Source: Aurelia coerulea (taxonomy: Eukaryota; Cnidaria; Scyphozoa; Semaeostomeae; Ulmaridae). Taken from it: a DNA stretch of 64,000 bases. The notes beneath the pieces were generated by a model that worked only from the letters and a program-made list of their open reading frames with translations, had not been told where the DNA came from and ran no database searches. The stretch lies in contig CM076949.1 of the NCBI GenBank assembly GCA_039566865.1, positions 13,679,501 through 13,743,500 on the forward strand, given 5' to 3'. Of the stretch, positions 54,596 through 64,000 are shown one piece after another. Numbering within the stretch: position 1 is the stretch's first letter; every line of letters starts with the position of its first letter. The position numbers and the translations under genes were made by a program.

Positions 54596-54762
54596 CAGAG
54601 ACGTAGGAGCCGGGGGGCACTGGGGGCACGTGCCCCCCCAAGATTTTGAAATAAACAAAGAAGTGCCCTTTTTATTTTCAGGAAATGCCCCTTTAGCTTA
54701 ATGGAAAAATTGCCCTTGAAGTGTCGTGCCCCTCCAGGTTTGAGATGCTGCCTACGTCCCTG
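54596..54762. mobile_element. hAT-type MITE, 167 bp
   Basis: CAGAGACGTAGGAGCC...GCTGCCTACGTCCCTG with duplication GTAGAAAA at 54588-54595 and 54763-54770. Sister of 24198-25247 and the empty-site reference for its nested TTAA element. Confidence 0.93.
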
Positions 54763-55456
54763 GTAGAAAATATCAGTTCAACAGCTTGTTATTGCGGATC
54801 AGGATTGAAGGACATTTTCCAATCATAGGCCCACTGTCTTATCAACTCTAGGTCATGGTTCACATCACTGGCAGCCGAGTTAGAGTTTTCTACTACGGTG
54901 AACAACGATGTATCATCAGCAAAAAGCTTAACATTGCACTTCACATCAACAGCTAGATCGTTAACATATTCAAGGAAAAACAAGGGTCCTAGAATAGAGC
55001 CCTGGGGTACCCCAGCTGAAATATCTCCCCAAGCAGAATTCTGTCTAGAACTATTCGCTGTTTTCTATCCTTAAGAAAATTTTTGATCAGAAAAAGGAGC
55101 TCTCCAGAAACGCCACATCGTTTCAGTTTATAAATCAAACCGTCGTGCTATACCCTATCAAATGCTTTTAGAGATGTCAAGATACACAGAGCAAACATGA
55201 AGAGGTGGGTTACAACCGGGTGAGTTATGGAAATCAGCTGATTAACAGTTGAGTCACCGGGACAAAAGCATGATTGATTCGGATTGAGTAACTTGCATGA
55301 AACGAGATGTGAGTATAAAGAATTGTACATACTTGTTTAAAGACCAATATGCTTTACTAGAAGTCCCAGGGTTAGCCCAAGTGTTTTTAATGATGTCAAC
55401 CATTGGATGATGTTAACCATTTGTATTATAGCTGATTGAATGACCATGTCTAAAGG

Positions 55457-57150
55457 AGGGTTGTATAAGTGGGGGGGGGGTCCTTATTTCCCTCTTCCCT
55501 TATGAAATTATCATTCGTTCCCATGTTCCCTAGCGAATTTTAAAAAAGTTCCCCACACAAATGTATGTAAAACAAAATTTGTCAAGATCCCTCGTAAAAC
55601 TTCCTTTTTGGCATCTTCAAATCATTACTTTTAGAAAAAACTGTTTTTTGTATCCTAACATGCCAGAGAGAATAAAACAAACCATAAAAAAAGCAACAAT
55701 AAAAACGAATAAAACAAAATCAACATATCTGAACAGCTACGTTCTGTTATCAAAAACTGAACATCCACAGCCACAACAGTAAGAGCCTGCAACTATGGCT
55801 TCTCCTTTCAATTTCTGTAAATGGCTGCAGTGACGGGCAGTACAACATTCAGAGGAGTATGCAGCATATGAGAAGTGAGGGTATCTGGGGCGTAGCACCA
55901 GAAATTTCCTTGGACCACACCCTTCAGACGGTTGGAAAATGAGGGGAGCGCCCTTTTCAGTTATATCTTGCATCATGGCTCCAATAAACAAAAAATAGGC
56001 AGGGCGTTTTGTTGCATTTATTTTGAGAATTTATACCATCATAGCAAGTTAATCTAGGAAAGTAAACGGAGAATCGTTATTCGAAACAAACATTTCAGCA
56101 TATCAAGTAGCAAATTACAAATTGCCTTTCTTAGCCTTTACTCTAAAATGGTTTAGCGCTGGTTGTTCGATCTTGATTTTCGACGAAATGCCTTTTTTCA
56201 CCACTTGATCATTGTCTAGTCAGTCATCTTTTGTCAGAAGCTTTTGCAAAAGAAATTGTTATGGCAATTTGAATCATTTCAAAAAGGTAAGAGTTCAGCT
56301 CTTGAAAACATTTTAGATGAGATTGTTCAAGGAGCAGCAGCAAGTAGGGATCCCTATAGCCAATGGCACGTACAGAAGACGAGTGGGGTCTAGGGGATCT
56401 CGAAATGTGTGGGTCTGAAGGCCAAGGCATCAGGAGAATTTTGAGAACATGCATTCTACTTTGGCATAGAATGTCTCTCCCAGCATCGTTCAAACATTTC
56501 TTAGAAATCCAAAACAGTGCTCTACAAAGCCTTGAAAAAACCATTCTCTCCTTGCTTTTCAAGAACCTCAAAGACCACCGCTTGACAGATCTGCCTGACC
56601 CCCCCCCCCCCCCCGAGGTACAAATTTTATTGATTTTTTGTATGAATCTTGAGGACCATCTTTTTTGAAAAGTGAAGGGTCCAGACCCCCCATCCCCCCC
56701 CCCCCCGTTGGGTACGCCATTGCAACAGTGAGTAGCGACTCGTTATCCAAAGACACAGTTCTCATGCTTGAGCTTGTAGAGGTTGTACGCCGATCCTGCA
56801 CCAAAATCCTCCAATGCACGCGCAGCTCTTTCGACCTCATGAAACCGATTCCAAAACGAGGTCAATGGATTAGTGTGACCACTGCTCTGAGTGTGATTCA
56901 GACACCAAATCCAATTCGCATAAAAAATATTGTGAGACACAAAGAGGAACGAAAATTCCTAAATTTTGACAAGTTTCATCATAATCAACTTTCTTCTCAA
57001 AAACTTTACCTAATCTTCTACAGTGTTCCCTGATCCCTGAAAGGAAACTGATTGTTCCCTTGTTCCCTCTACATACTTTTGCTTGCTCTCTGTTCCCCCA
57101 ATCATTTTTAGGCATATTCCCCTGTTCCCCCAAACCCCTATACGACCCTC
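55457..57150. mobile_element. TIR element, about 1.7 kb
   Basis: Left GAGGGTTGTATAAGTGGGG; right CCCCTATACGACCCTC, its inverted partner. Arrays of GTTCCC occur near both ends (55495-55550 and 57020-57125) on the same strand. Flanks 'taaag' may be the duplication, offset by one base. Long C tracts lie at 56600 and 56693. Frames at 56360-57030 are not recognised. Confidence 0.65.
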
Positions 57151-58129
57151 ATAAAGAATGTATTATTATCATTAACAATAGCAAACCTCGTGACCTGAGA
57201 AAAGAAATGTTCAATTGATGGCAATGACTCACGAACGCAGTCAGTGAGCCAAGGCTTTAAGAGTATTGAACACCTGACAGACTGAGCTGTTTTGTCATCA
57301 AGCTATAATGGCTTAAATTTCACTTTGCATATCTCCACCTCTTGGCCCACTGTGGCATGGTAGAATGTTTCATTGAAATTTTCTAAATGCTTGCATTTGT
57401 TAGTTGAACAATCTTGCTACACTCCTGTAACGAAAGCATACGGAGAGCCGAAATAAAAATTCATTGAATTTGACCAATGGCTCTTCGACCCCAAAGGGTT
57501 AAGAGGTATTCTGCTATTTCATGGATTGGAAACCAGAGAGCGCCGAAGTAAATCAATAATTTCACTACCAAAATTTTTTTGATCGACCACGCAGGCAAGG
57601 CAGAAATAAAGTCCTGAAAACAAAGTAAAATAAGCGTTTTTGTTGGCAAGACATTACGTTAGCTCTGGGGAAGAAAAGCAACCGAAAACAAAACAGTATG
57701 CTGTACAAATCGCCTGTCCCTGAGGCTGTTAAATGACAAGGGATGATTGTTTCTCATATCAAATGAAGGAGAAAAGATTGCCATTTTAAAAATCGTATGA
57801 ATGAGATCGAAGCGACACCTGGCTAGTATAGTGTTTCAAATAGGCTTGAAACTTTGTATTCATAAACTGTGGTCGCCATCTTAGCTCCTCGCGTTCGAAG
57901 TCCTGACCTAAGGGGGCTGGGTTCTAGTTTACCGCAAAACCGGTGGTTAGTCCCTACACTACAATGCTTCCCTTTTTAGAAAAATGAACTATGACTAACG
58001 ATACGCGGTGTCCTCTAACAACAAAATGAGTATACTGCTAAAGCGTCCATTCAAAAGCAAAACTAATCAAGTGAATCCGAAGACTACAAACGAATGCTAC
58101 TAGCTAGATTACTTAATATATTATTGGTC
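57151..58129. other. No gene seen
   Basis: May include the 3' LTR of Gypsy-2, but no matching LTR exists in the window to prove it. Confidence 0.4.
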
Positions 58130-58170
58130 CGAATAGTTCTGTTCGATTTCTCCTTCTCACTGGATACCGT

Positions 58171-58464
58171 CTAGCAGCGTCGTCTTCCTGTCTCCGAATC
58201 CTCAGGAACTACAACAAGAAATGGTTCTGCGATATAGCGTTCATCCTCAGCGTCATGACGCTCTACTTGAACGGCGTTTGACTCCTCAATATCCTCTCTT
58301 CCATGTAATCTTTTGAAGATGCTTACGTTTCGAGTTATGCGATGAGATTCGTTTTCCGCAGTCACCTTGGAACCTTTTCGCGATATTACGATGTAAGGTG
58401 TCATGTTAAATCTTTTCGATAATTTATTCTTTTTGTCCTGCTTCACGAGAACAGTGTCACCGAC
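58171..58464 (-). pseudogene. Gypsy-2 integrase C-terminal domain
   Basis: VKQDKKNKLSKRFNMTPYI, VISRKGSKVTAENESHRITR, then an acidic tail. Continues SDIAVGD at 60340 once the intervening element is removed. The beta-barrel domain normally binds DNA. Confidence 0.85.
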
Positions 58465-60331
58465 AACAAGGGCATATTTTGTAACAATAGAACCTTCGGT
58501 TTGTTTACATATGACGCCATCTTGGTTGACCTAGCCAATCAGAGAGCTCTATTTCTATGGCGTCATCTGATGATAATGGCGGAAGGAGGGGTTTGCTGTG
58601 GAGAAAACCACACCCTCGTTTTTTCCTCGCGACGAATATATACTTTCGCAAAAACTCAAATTTTTTTGCACACGTATAAAGCGATAAATTTTACATACTT
58701 TTTGATTGGCACTAAGGTCTGCGTCTTCTGCTCTTCGCGCGATCGTTCGCTGTTGACACCCCTTTTTGCACGTCTTCCACGCCCTTCCGATGGCTTTGCC
58801 CAAACCCAACAAATCACACTTCTCGATCAAAAACAAAAATGTGACTTCAATCGCGAAGCCAGCAGATGAAAATAATATATTTTAAGAGAAGTTTTAAAAT
58901 GCCATAAAGTTAATTTTCAACATCAATCTTCCGAATCAGTGGACAAGCTGGATTCGAGAGGAGAACCTCAAAAATGTAATCCCGTAAGTAACAGCGAACG
59001 AGTGGTATGCTCAATTCTTTGTAGAGGTTTCATAACAAACTTCAAGGTCACTACTTTTGCCATCGTGAACATTTCAAAAGTAAACTTCCAATGTTTAGAC
59101 ATTGCTCAAGTAACTTTTGAGTAATATGATACCGGAAACACGTGAACAATAGCATAATTATGATAAAGATTTCCTTCAGTACTTATAAGAATGAATGGTT
59201 TCTCAACTTTTAGTTTCTCATTACTGGAGCTTCTTTATTTTTTGGCGATCTGAGACTTGGGTTTTTATCAAAAATGCGTGTAAACAGCTCAATTTTGACA
59301 TTGAAACCATTGGGTTCTGCCACTCTTCGGCCACTCTCCACTTGACATGCAGATTGCAATCACTTTCAGAAACCGCACGAGCAAAATGTTTCCATTTAAA
59401 GGTTTGTTTTGACTCCAACTTCGGAAAGGAGAATCATTTCTGGATTATAGAGTGATGGAGTTTACATTAGTATACTTCTGAGTGTGATTTACAGCAACAA
59501 TTTGCTAATCAAGTTTTGCAAACTTTCAACAGGGGATAATATCAAACAGTAGTCAAATAGAAGAGAGATCGGGCCTGACAAAAAGTCCTCAATGCTCAAC
59601 TAACTTATCTTACCAAGATGATTCGTGACAATTCATGACAATACATGACGATTGGAGCAGGAAGTCACCTAATTTTTGAGGATTAATACTTTGCATATAA
59701 CGTTCCTTTTTTCTGGAAGGTTGGTATTTTACCATTTTCAAATATCTGTAATTTACATGTATTCAGAACATGAACCCTCTCGTCCCCTGCTCGTCTCGCC
59801 CTCTCGCCCTGAAACGATTAGTCGTTGCGGGGATGGGAAGAGGGTGGCTGCAATGTCAACCGGTTCGGAAAGTTGATGATGAAAATTGATTTTCAAACAT
59901 TTTGAAACCCTTTTCTGAAATTTTCTTTCATCTGATGGCAGGACAAATTAAAGTCACAATGTTGTATTTGATCGAGAAGTGTGATTTGTTGGGTTTGGGC
60001 AAAGCCGTCGGAGGGGCGTGGAAGACGTGCAAAAAGTGTTGTCAACAGCGAACGATCGCGCGAAGAGCCGAAGATGCAGAGCTTAGTGCCATTAAAAAGT
60101 ATGTGAAATTTATCGCTCTATAGGTGTGCAAAAAAGTTTGAGTTTTTGCGAAAGTATATTTTCGTCGCGAGGAAAAAATGAGGATGTGGTTTTCACCACA
60201 GCAAACCCCTCCTTCCGCCATTATCATCAGACGACGCCATAGAAATAGAGCTCTCTGATTGGCTAGTCAACCAAGATGGCGCCATATGTAAACAAACCAA
60301 AGGTTCTATTGTTTCAAAATCTGCCCTTGTT
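58465..60331. mobile_element. TIR element with 9-bp TSD, 1.87 kb (Mutator-like)
   Basis: Target duplication GTCACCGAC at 58456-58464 and 60332-60340. TIRs of about 370 bp begin AACAAGGGCA and include TTTGTTTACATATG and CGCCATCTTGG. Both arms keep a frame reading LIEKCDLLGLGKA, AWKTCKK, CQQRTIARRAEDA (58836-58555 minus, 59960-60120 plus). No transposase. The 9-bp duplication and long TIRs fit MULEs; captured gene sequence in the TIRs is possible. Confidence 0.92.
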
Positions 60332-60340
60332 GTCACCGAC

Positions 60341-61098
60341 GGCAATATCGGAAGGTTGTGCGTGTTTCCTTTTGTCAGCATACTCTTTGTGTTTACGTTT
60401 CGCGACTTCGTCATCCTTCTTTGCTTCATTGTGTCTGTTAAGGTGTTCCTTCAACATAAGACCTGGTAGCTTTCCGTTTACGGTGGGATTAAATAGAAGT
60501 TTAGTGGGCGGAACGTTTGTTGACGAATGTGGGGTCGTGCGATAAGCGAGTAAGAAACACTGAATGTCCTGCCGCCAATTGCGGCCTTTTGCAAATGCCA
60601 CGCCGATGGATTTTCCTAGCCGTCTATTGAAACGTTCTACTTCGCCATTGGCCTGCGGCCATAATGGTGTTGGTGGACGAAAATCAATTCCAAGCGTGTT
60701 CATGTAGCGCTTGAAGTCATTGCCATTAAAAGGCGGTCCTCCTTCCGCTTCAACGGTAAGAGAGAGGTAATCCATGCATTGCGAAGATATTGTCAAGGAT
60801 AGGTAGTATTGTTGGTGTTGCAGTTGAATGAGTAAATTCAACGACTGGAAAGCGTGAAGACGCGTCAATTATCACAAGTAAATACTCGCCGCTCGGCAGC
60901 GGACCGAAGAAATCTATGTTGAGACGTTGCCATGGGCCATCTGCTAACTTTGTCATTTTCAGTGGCTCTGGTGGATTGTCTTTACCAATTGCTTGACAAG
61001 CGAGGCACTTTCCGATTTCATCTTGAACGAACTGGTATATGAGAGGGAACCATAATATCTCCCGAATTAAAGCTTTGGTTTTAGCGATACCTTGGTGG
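60341..61098 (-). pseudogene. Gypsy-2 integrase zinc and catalytic region
   Basis: KKGHQGIAKTKALIRE and CLACQAIG (zinc site), NIDFFGPLPSGEYLLVIID (first Asp), then a frameshift near 60775 and EGGPPFNG where a DGGPPF-type second Asp is expected, then NGEVERFNRRLGK (Glu). The frameshift and the altered Asp region make it inactive. Confidence 0.88.
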
Positions 61099-61102
61099 CC
61101 CT

Positions 61103-62369
61103 TTTTCATTTCATTTATTTTCATTTGATTTATTTATAGTAACCCTTCAGCAAAGGCTGATTTACAAGGGGCCCTCCTTCAAAATCTTACAATTTACGGA
61201 AAATGCCTACGATTAAGATAATTACAATATATGATGTTAAAATAAAATTCTAAAATACAAAATTATTCGAATTTATAGAAGAAAAGTAAGTCCAAAAAGA
61301 AACATTTCCTAAATAGCTGTTTAAAACTGTTGAGTTTTACGGCTTGCTTCGACTCAACTGAGAGGCTGTTCTGATATTTTACTCCTCTGAATGAAAAACA
61401 TCTTTGACCATTTCCACTTTTCATTAATGGTATCTTTAGGTCAGTTGAAGTATTTCGGAGGGTGTGAAGAGAGCCCTCAGAGTTTTGTCGAGAAAATTTC
61501 GGTCAAATACTGAGGAGCAAGACAATTTAATGCCTTAAACACCATGGCTTTGGTCTCGGAGCCAATCAATTTCTCAATCGTTTGCCAACCAAGACTTTCT
61601 ATAAGGGGTATGGCTGAGGCATCAAAACGACTACCAGTGATTATTCTAGCAGCTCTGTTTTGTAGCTTCTGCAAGCGGCTTTTTTCTGTGGAACTACAGC
61701 AGCCCCAAACAGAGCAACAATAACGAAAATGCCGTTCTACAATACTTCTGTGCAAATTAATCAAGGAAGTAGAAGGGACGAGGCTCCTCGCATGCTTCAG
61801 AAAACCAATAGCCCTCGAAACGTTCGACGCGACATATTTAATGTGTTCCTTCCAATCCAGGCTTTGATCAATTTGCACAACAAGGTGTTTTGTCTTGTCC
61901 ACTACATCTAAACTATCTTCCTGAATTTTAAGATCAAGTTTTCCATTGGATCTTATTAGGGACTTCTGTTTAGATTTGGAGCAAATGAGCATGGAGTGAG
62001 TTTTCGCGACATTTAGCGATATTTTGTTTCCCTTTAACAATGATTCAAGACTCTTGAGATTATTATTCATGGCCTCATTCAGCTGAGTCAAATTCTTAGA
62101 TTGATAAGAAAGGCTGATATCGTCAGCATACATGGACACCGTTGAGCTTTAAATACCACATGGCAGGTCATTGATGTAAACAAGAAAGAGAAGGCGACCA
62201 AGGCATGAGGCTTGCGGTACACCAACTTCGATATTGTCAATTTCTGAGTCAATTCCACCAACCCGACAGAACTGTTTTCTGTTCGAAAGATATGATTCAA
62301 ACCATTTCATTTCTCTGTGACGAACGTCGTAATGCATTAGGTTTTTGCAAAGGTTATCACAAAGGTTAA
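61103..62369 (-). mobile_element. 5'-truncated LINE inserted in Gypsy-2
   Basis: Minus strand: WFESYLSNRKQF, VGVPQASCLGRLLFLVYINDL, one stop, then MYADDISLSYQSK and a 220-residue open frame through RLQKLQNRAARIITG to the C-terminus. It ends in an AAATG-rich tail at 61105-61135. Flanking CCCT (61099-61102 and 62370-62373) is the duplication. Only RT palm to C-terminus is present, typical of 5' truncation. Confidence 0.9.
61477..62139 (-). pseudogene. LINE RT palm-thumb and C-terminal frame
   Basis: 220 residues open, starting at the catalytic MYADDISLSY with thumb motifs KTKHLVVQIDQSLDWKEHI, HRSIVERHFRYCCSVW and RAARIITG. The best-preserved LINE frame in the window, but separated from its upstream half by a stop near 62150. 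Confidence 0.88.
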
Positions 62370-62373
62370 CCCT

Positions 62374-63220
62374 CATGTGTGATTTGGACAGCACGCTTTT
62401 GCAAGGGTGTTGGCATGATGATTCTTGTACCGCGTAAGATAACTCCGTTTGAATGGTTGATGGTCAGCTCATCCTTCACTGCTTTGAATGATTGTACTGC
62501 GGGTGAATTCCATTTGCCGGATGTAATTGCTTGTTTGACTTCATGTAATATTTTGTCAACATTGGTTGCTGAAACAATTTCTGCTAATGACATGCTGTTT
62601 GGTACAGAGTGTTCAGTTAATGTGTTGACATACAATTCAGCACTATTTTCTTTGGTAGGTTGTACAACCGGATGTCGCGACAGGTGATCTGCTGGATTAT
62701 CTGCTCTTGGTTTATATTTCACCGTAAATTCATATTGCTGCAACCGCAATAGACAACGTTGTATACGCGCAGGCGGTTGTGATTGTGGGTTACCATAGAT
62801 ACATTCCAAGGGTTGATGGTCCGTGACGAGGGTGAAGGGTGCCCCATATACGAATAAATGGAAATGTTCTATGCCCCACACTATACTGAGTGCTTCACGC
62901 TCTGTTTGCGAATAGCACTGTGCGACATCCGTGAGTGCACGGGAAGCGTATGTAACGATGCGAAACTCATTTGATTCCTTAGGTGCTTGGACAAGAATTG
63001 CCGAAATTCCCACCGGACTCGCATCCACTACTATTTGAATATCATTTTGGACATCAAAGTAAGCCATAACTGGACTTTCGCCTAGCGCTTGTTTTGGGTT
63101 ATTGCATGCATTTGTGTACTCCGTTTTCCAAACAAAAGTTACACTCTTTCGAGTGAGCCTGCGTAGGGGCTCTGTGAAACTTGTGTAATTTGGAATGTAT
63201 CGAGACGAATAGTTGGCCAT
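62374..63220 (-). pseudogene. Gypsy-2 RNase H and connection
   Basis: Open frame: GMANYSSRYIPNY (RT connection), VVDASPVGISAIL (Asp), YSQTEREALSIVWG (Glu), TDHQPLE (Asp) and NPADHLSRHP (Asp), then the N-terminal integrase region up to QITHEG, where the LINE enters. RNase H residues are all present. Confidence 0.9.
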
Positions 63221-63515
63221 TCCTAAAATGCTTCGAACTTCAGACGCGTTTTGTGGTCTGTTTGTAACGCGAATCAGGATGTAGCTCGATTTGGTGGTAT
63301 GCCCTGATTGAGATCCAACTTAGAAAAATAACATGCACCATTGAGTTGCATTGTGATGTCATCAACAGTTGGAATGTTATGTTCGACTCGTTTAATGGCC
63401 TTATCGGCACAAAGCATGTCCAAGCAAATTCTAATTGAGCCATTCTTTTTCGGCACAACAACAATAGGTGAAACAAATAGGGTAGCTACGTCATCAGAAA
63501 CTTTCTCAATCTATA
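63221..63515 (-). pseudogene. Gypsy-2 RT fragment lacking the catalytic centre
   Basis: VPKKNGSIRICLDMLCADKAIKR, YFSKLDLNQG and YHQIELHPDSRYK, then directly ASEVRSILGMANY. The region that should hold the YxDD centre (about 110 residues in related elements) is deleted at about 63250. Protease and gag are absent upstream. Confidence 0.85.
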
Positions 63516-64000
63516 TACATAAGGAGTGAGCGGTGAGATCAAACGCTCAATTTGTTTGTCTCCCACAGCGAGATCTCAGCTCTCCCGCTCTCGGCAATCT
63601 CGATCTTCGTCTCGAAAAATCGACGGGAAAATCTATGTGTGTCATCAGAGCTCCAAATTTTGGGGTGACCTCCAGCTGCTGGGGTATCAGCGGGGCAAAT
63701 TTGCTGGCAGCCTTCTTCAGCAGGTCATTGTTTTTGATTGACAGCCGATTGTCTTCCCAACTAATGACACTTGATGGTGCTATCAAGGGCTATCAACGAA
63801 CAATCCAGTCAGTGCTCGGTGGTAAACAACCTAACACGTCACATCGCCCGTGGTCACGTGCATATTCACCCTCGCAGGGGCTGGCAGGCTTGTGCTAGCG
63901 GTATCCTCCTTCACAACCACGCTCTCTGAGGTTACATACCCCAGTATGGACGATGTCGTTGGGTGGTGGGATGCATGGTTGGTGCCAGCGATTGGTACCG
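63516..64000. other. Unassigned edge sequence
   Basis: Abrupt change from Gypsy-2 at about 63515. Higher GC, overlapping frames on both strands (e.g. 63533-63898 plus, 63547-63786 minus), none recognised. Could be another element or host sequence cut by the window edge. Confidence 0.35.

Larger units (their letters stand above)
52540..55340 (-). mobile_element. Jockey/CR1-type LINE, old, with two hAT-type insertions
   Basis: Minus strand in order: NPNQSCFCPGDSTVNQLISITH (55260), then the AYDR-like region, the PGLYSR-type block, KLFADDTSLF (54930), the linker near 54500, RWSRRLTLFYEMIHNLMPEYTTDPIP (53150) and a C-terminal CPTN...EHFLLLCP zinc motif near 52730. It is interrupted at 53319-54303 and 54596-54762 and has many frame breaks. 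Confidence 0.85.
58130..63515 (-). mobile_element. Gypsy-2 retrotransposon remnant, twice interrupted
   Basis: Minus strand from 63515: RT start, RNase H, integrase, C-terminal domain down to about 58130. Interrupted by a LINE (61103-62369) and a TIR element with 9-bp TSD (58465-60331); both excisions restore the frame. RT lacks its catalytic centre and no LTRs are seen. Confidence 0.88.

Noticed and set aside
56363..57033. Two plus frames of 101 and 122 codons
   Set aside because: They run through long C tracts inside a TIR element and show no known domain.

Overview
This 64 kb window is eukaryotic and almost certainly metazoan: it has spliceosomal intron signals, a tRNA-derived SINE, (ATT)n microsatellites, LINE, Gypsy, Penelope-like and Ngaro retroelements, and many DNA transposons with terminal inverted repeats (TIRs). 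The element mix and the PIN-like/CXC gene at 43.4-48.4 kb suggest a marine invertebrate, most likely a cnidarian; that is inference. No bacterial operon, rRNA or CRISPR array is visible, and no conserved single-copy host gene is recognisable. The window is best read as a graveyard and nursery of mobile elements.

Layout. 1-1372 and 27470-29051 are diverged direct copies of one segment; both keep the splice sites of a small two-exon transcript on the minus strand. Between them lies a nested stack. A minus-strand Penelope-like element (PLE-A, about 23118 down to 5536) was hit by a Gypsy LTR element (16066-21912, duplication AATTC) and by a TIR element (6201-15821, duplication AGGAAATC). The latter holds a large palindromic TIR element (7135-14658, flanks ATAA), which holds a structurally intact Ngaro tyrosine-recombinase retrotransposon (8401-13661) and a tRNA SINE (14112-14300). 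A 5'-truncated LINE, itself carrying a 1-kb retroposed insert, replaces the PLE-A 3' end at 3380-5535. A second PLE copy (PLE-B) runs head-to-head on the plus strand from 23119 and carries a hAT-type MITE that in turn carries a TTAA element.

25.6-43.1 kb holds small elements with clear target-site duplications: a 209-bp element with 9-bp TSD, a 1.2-kb palindrome, a 1.7-kb foldback element with 9-bp TSD, a broken LINE with a 757-bp insert, a 336-bp TTAA MITE and a TA-flanked element. 43.4-48.4 kb is the most gene-like region: a long multi-exon gene with CxxC/HxxC modules, a PIN/FEN-like acidic domain and a C-terminal tesmin/TSO1-type CXC domain, broken by one in-frame TAA and followed by a 161-bp tandem repeat.

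48.4-64 kb holds LINE remnants, a 1.07-kb element with 8-bp TSD, a LINE (52.5-55.3 kb) with two hAT-type insertions, a 1.7-kb TIR element, and a second minus-strand Gypsy element (58.1-63.5 kb) carrying a 1.87-kb element with 9-bp TSD and a 1.27-kb LINE.

The best functional candidates are the Ngaro element (identical repeats, all catalytic residues visible, gag and RT separated only by UGA-CUAG) and the PIN-like/CXC gene. Boundaries and duplications were read by eye. No database search was possible, so family names rest on remembered motifs.
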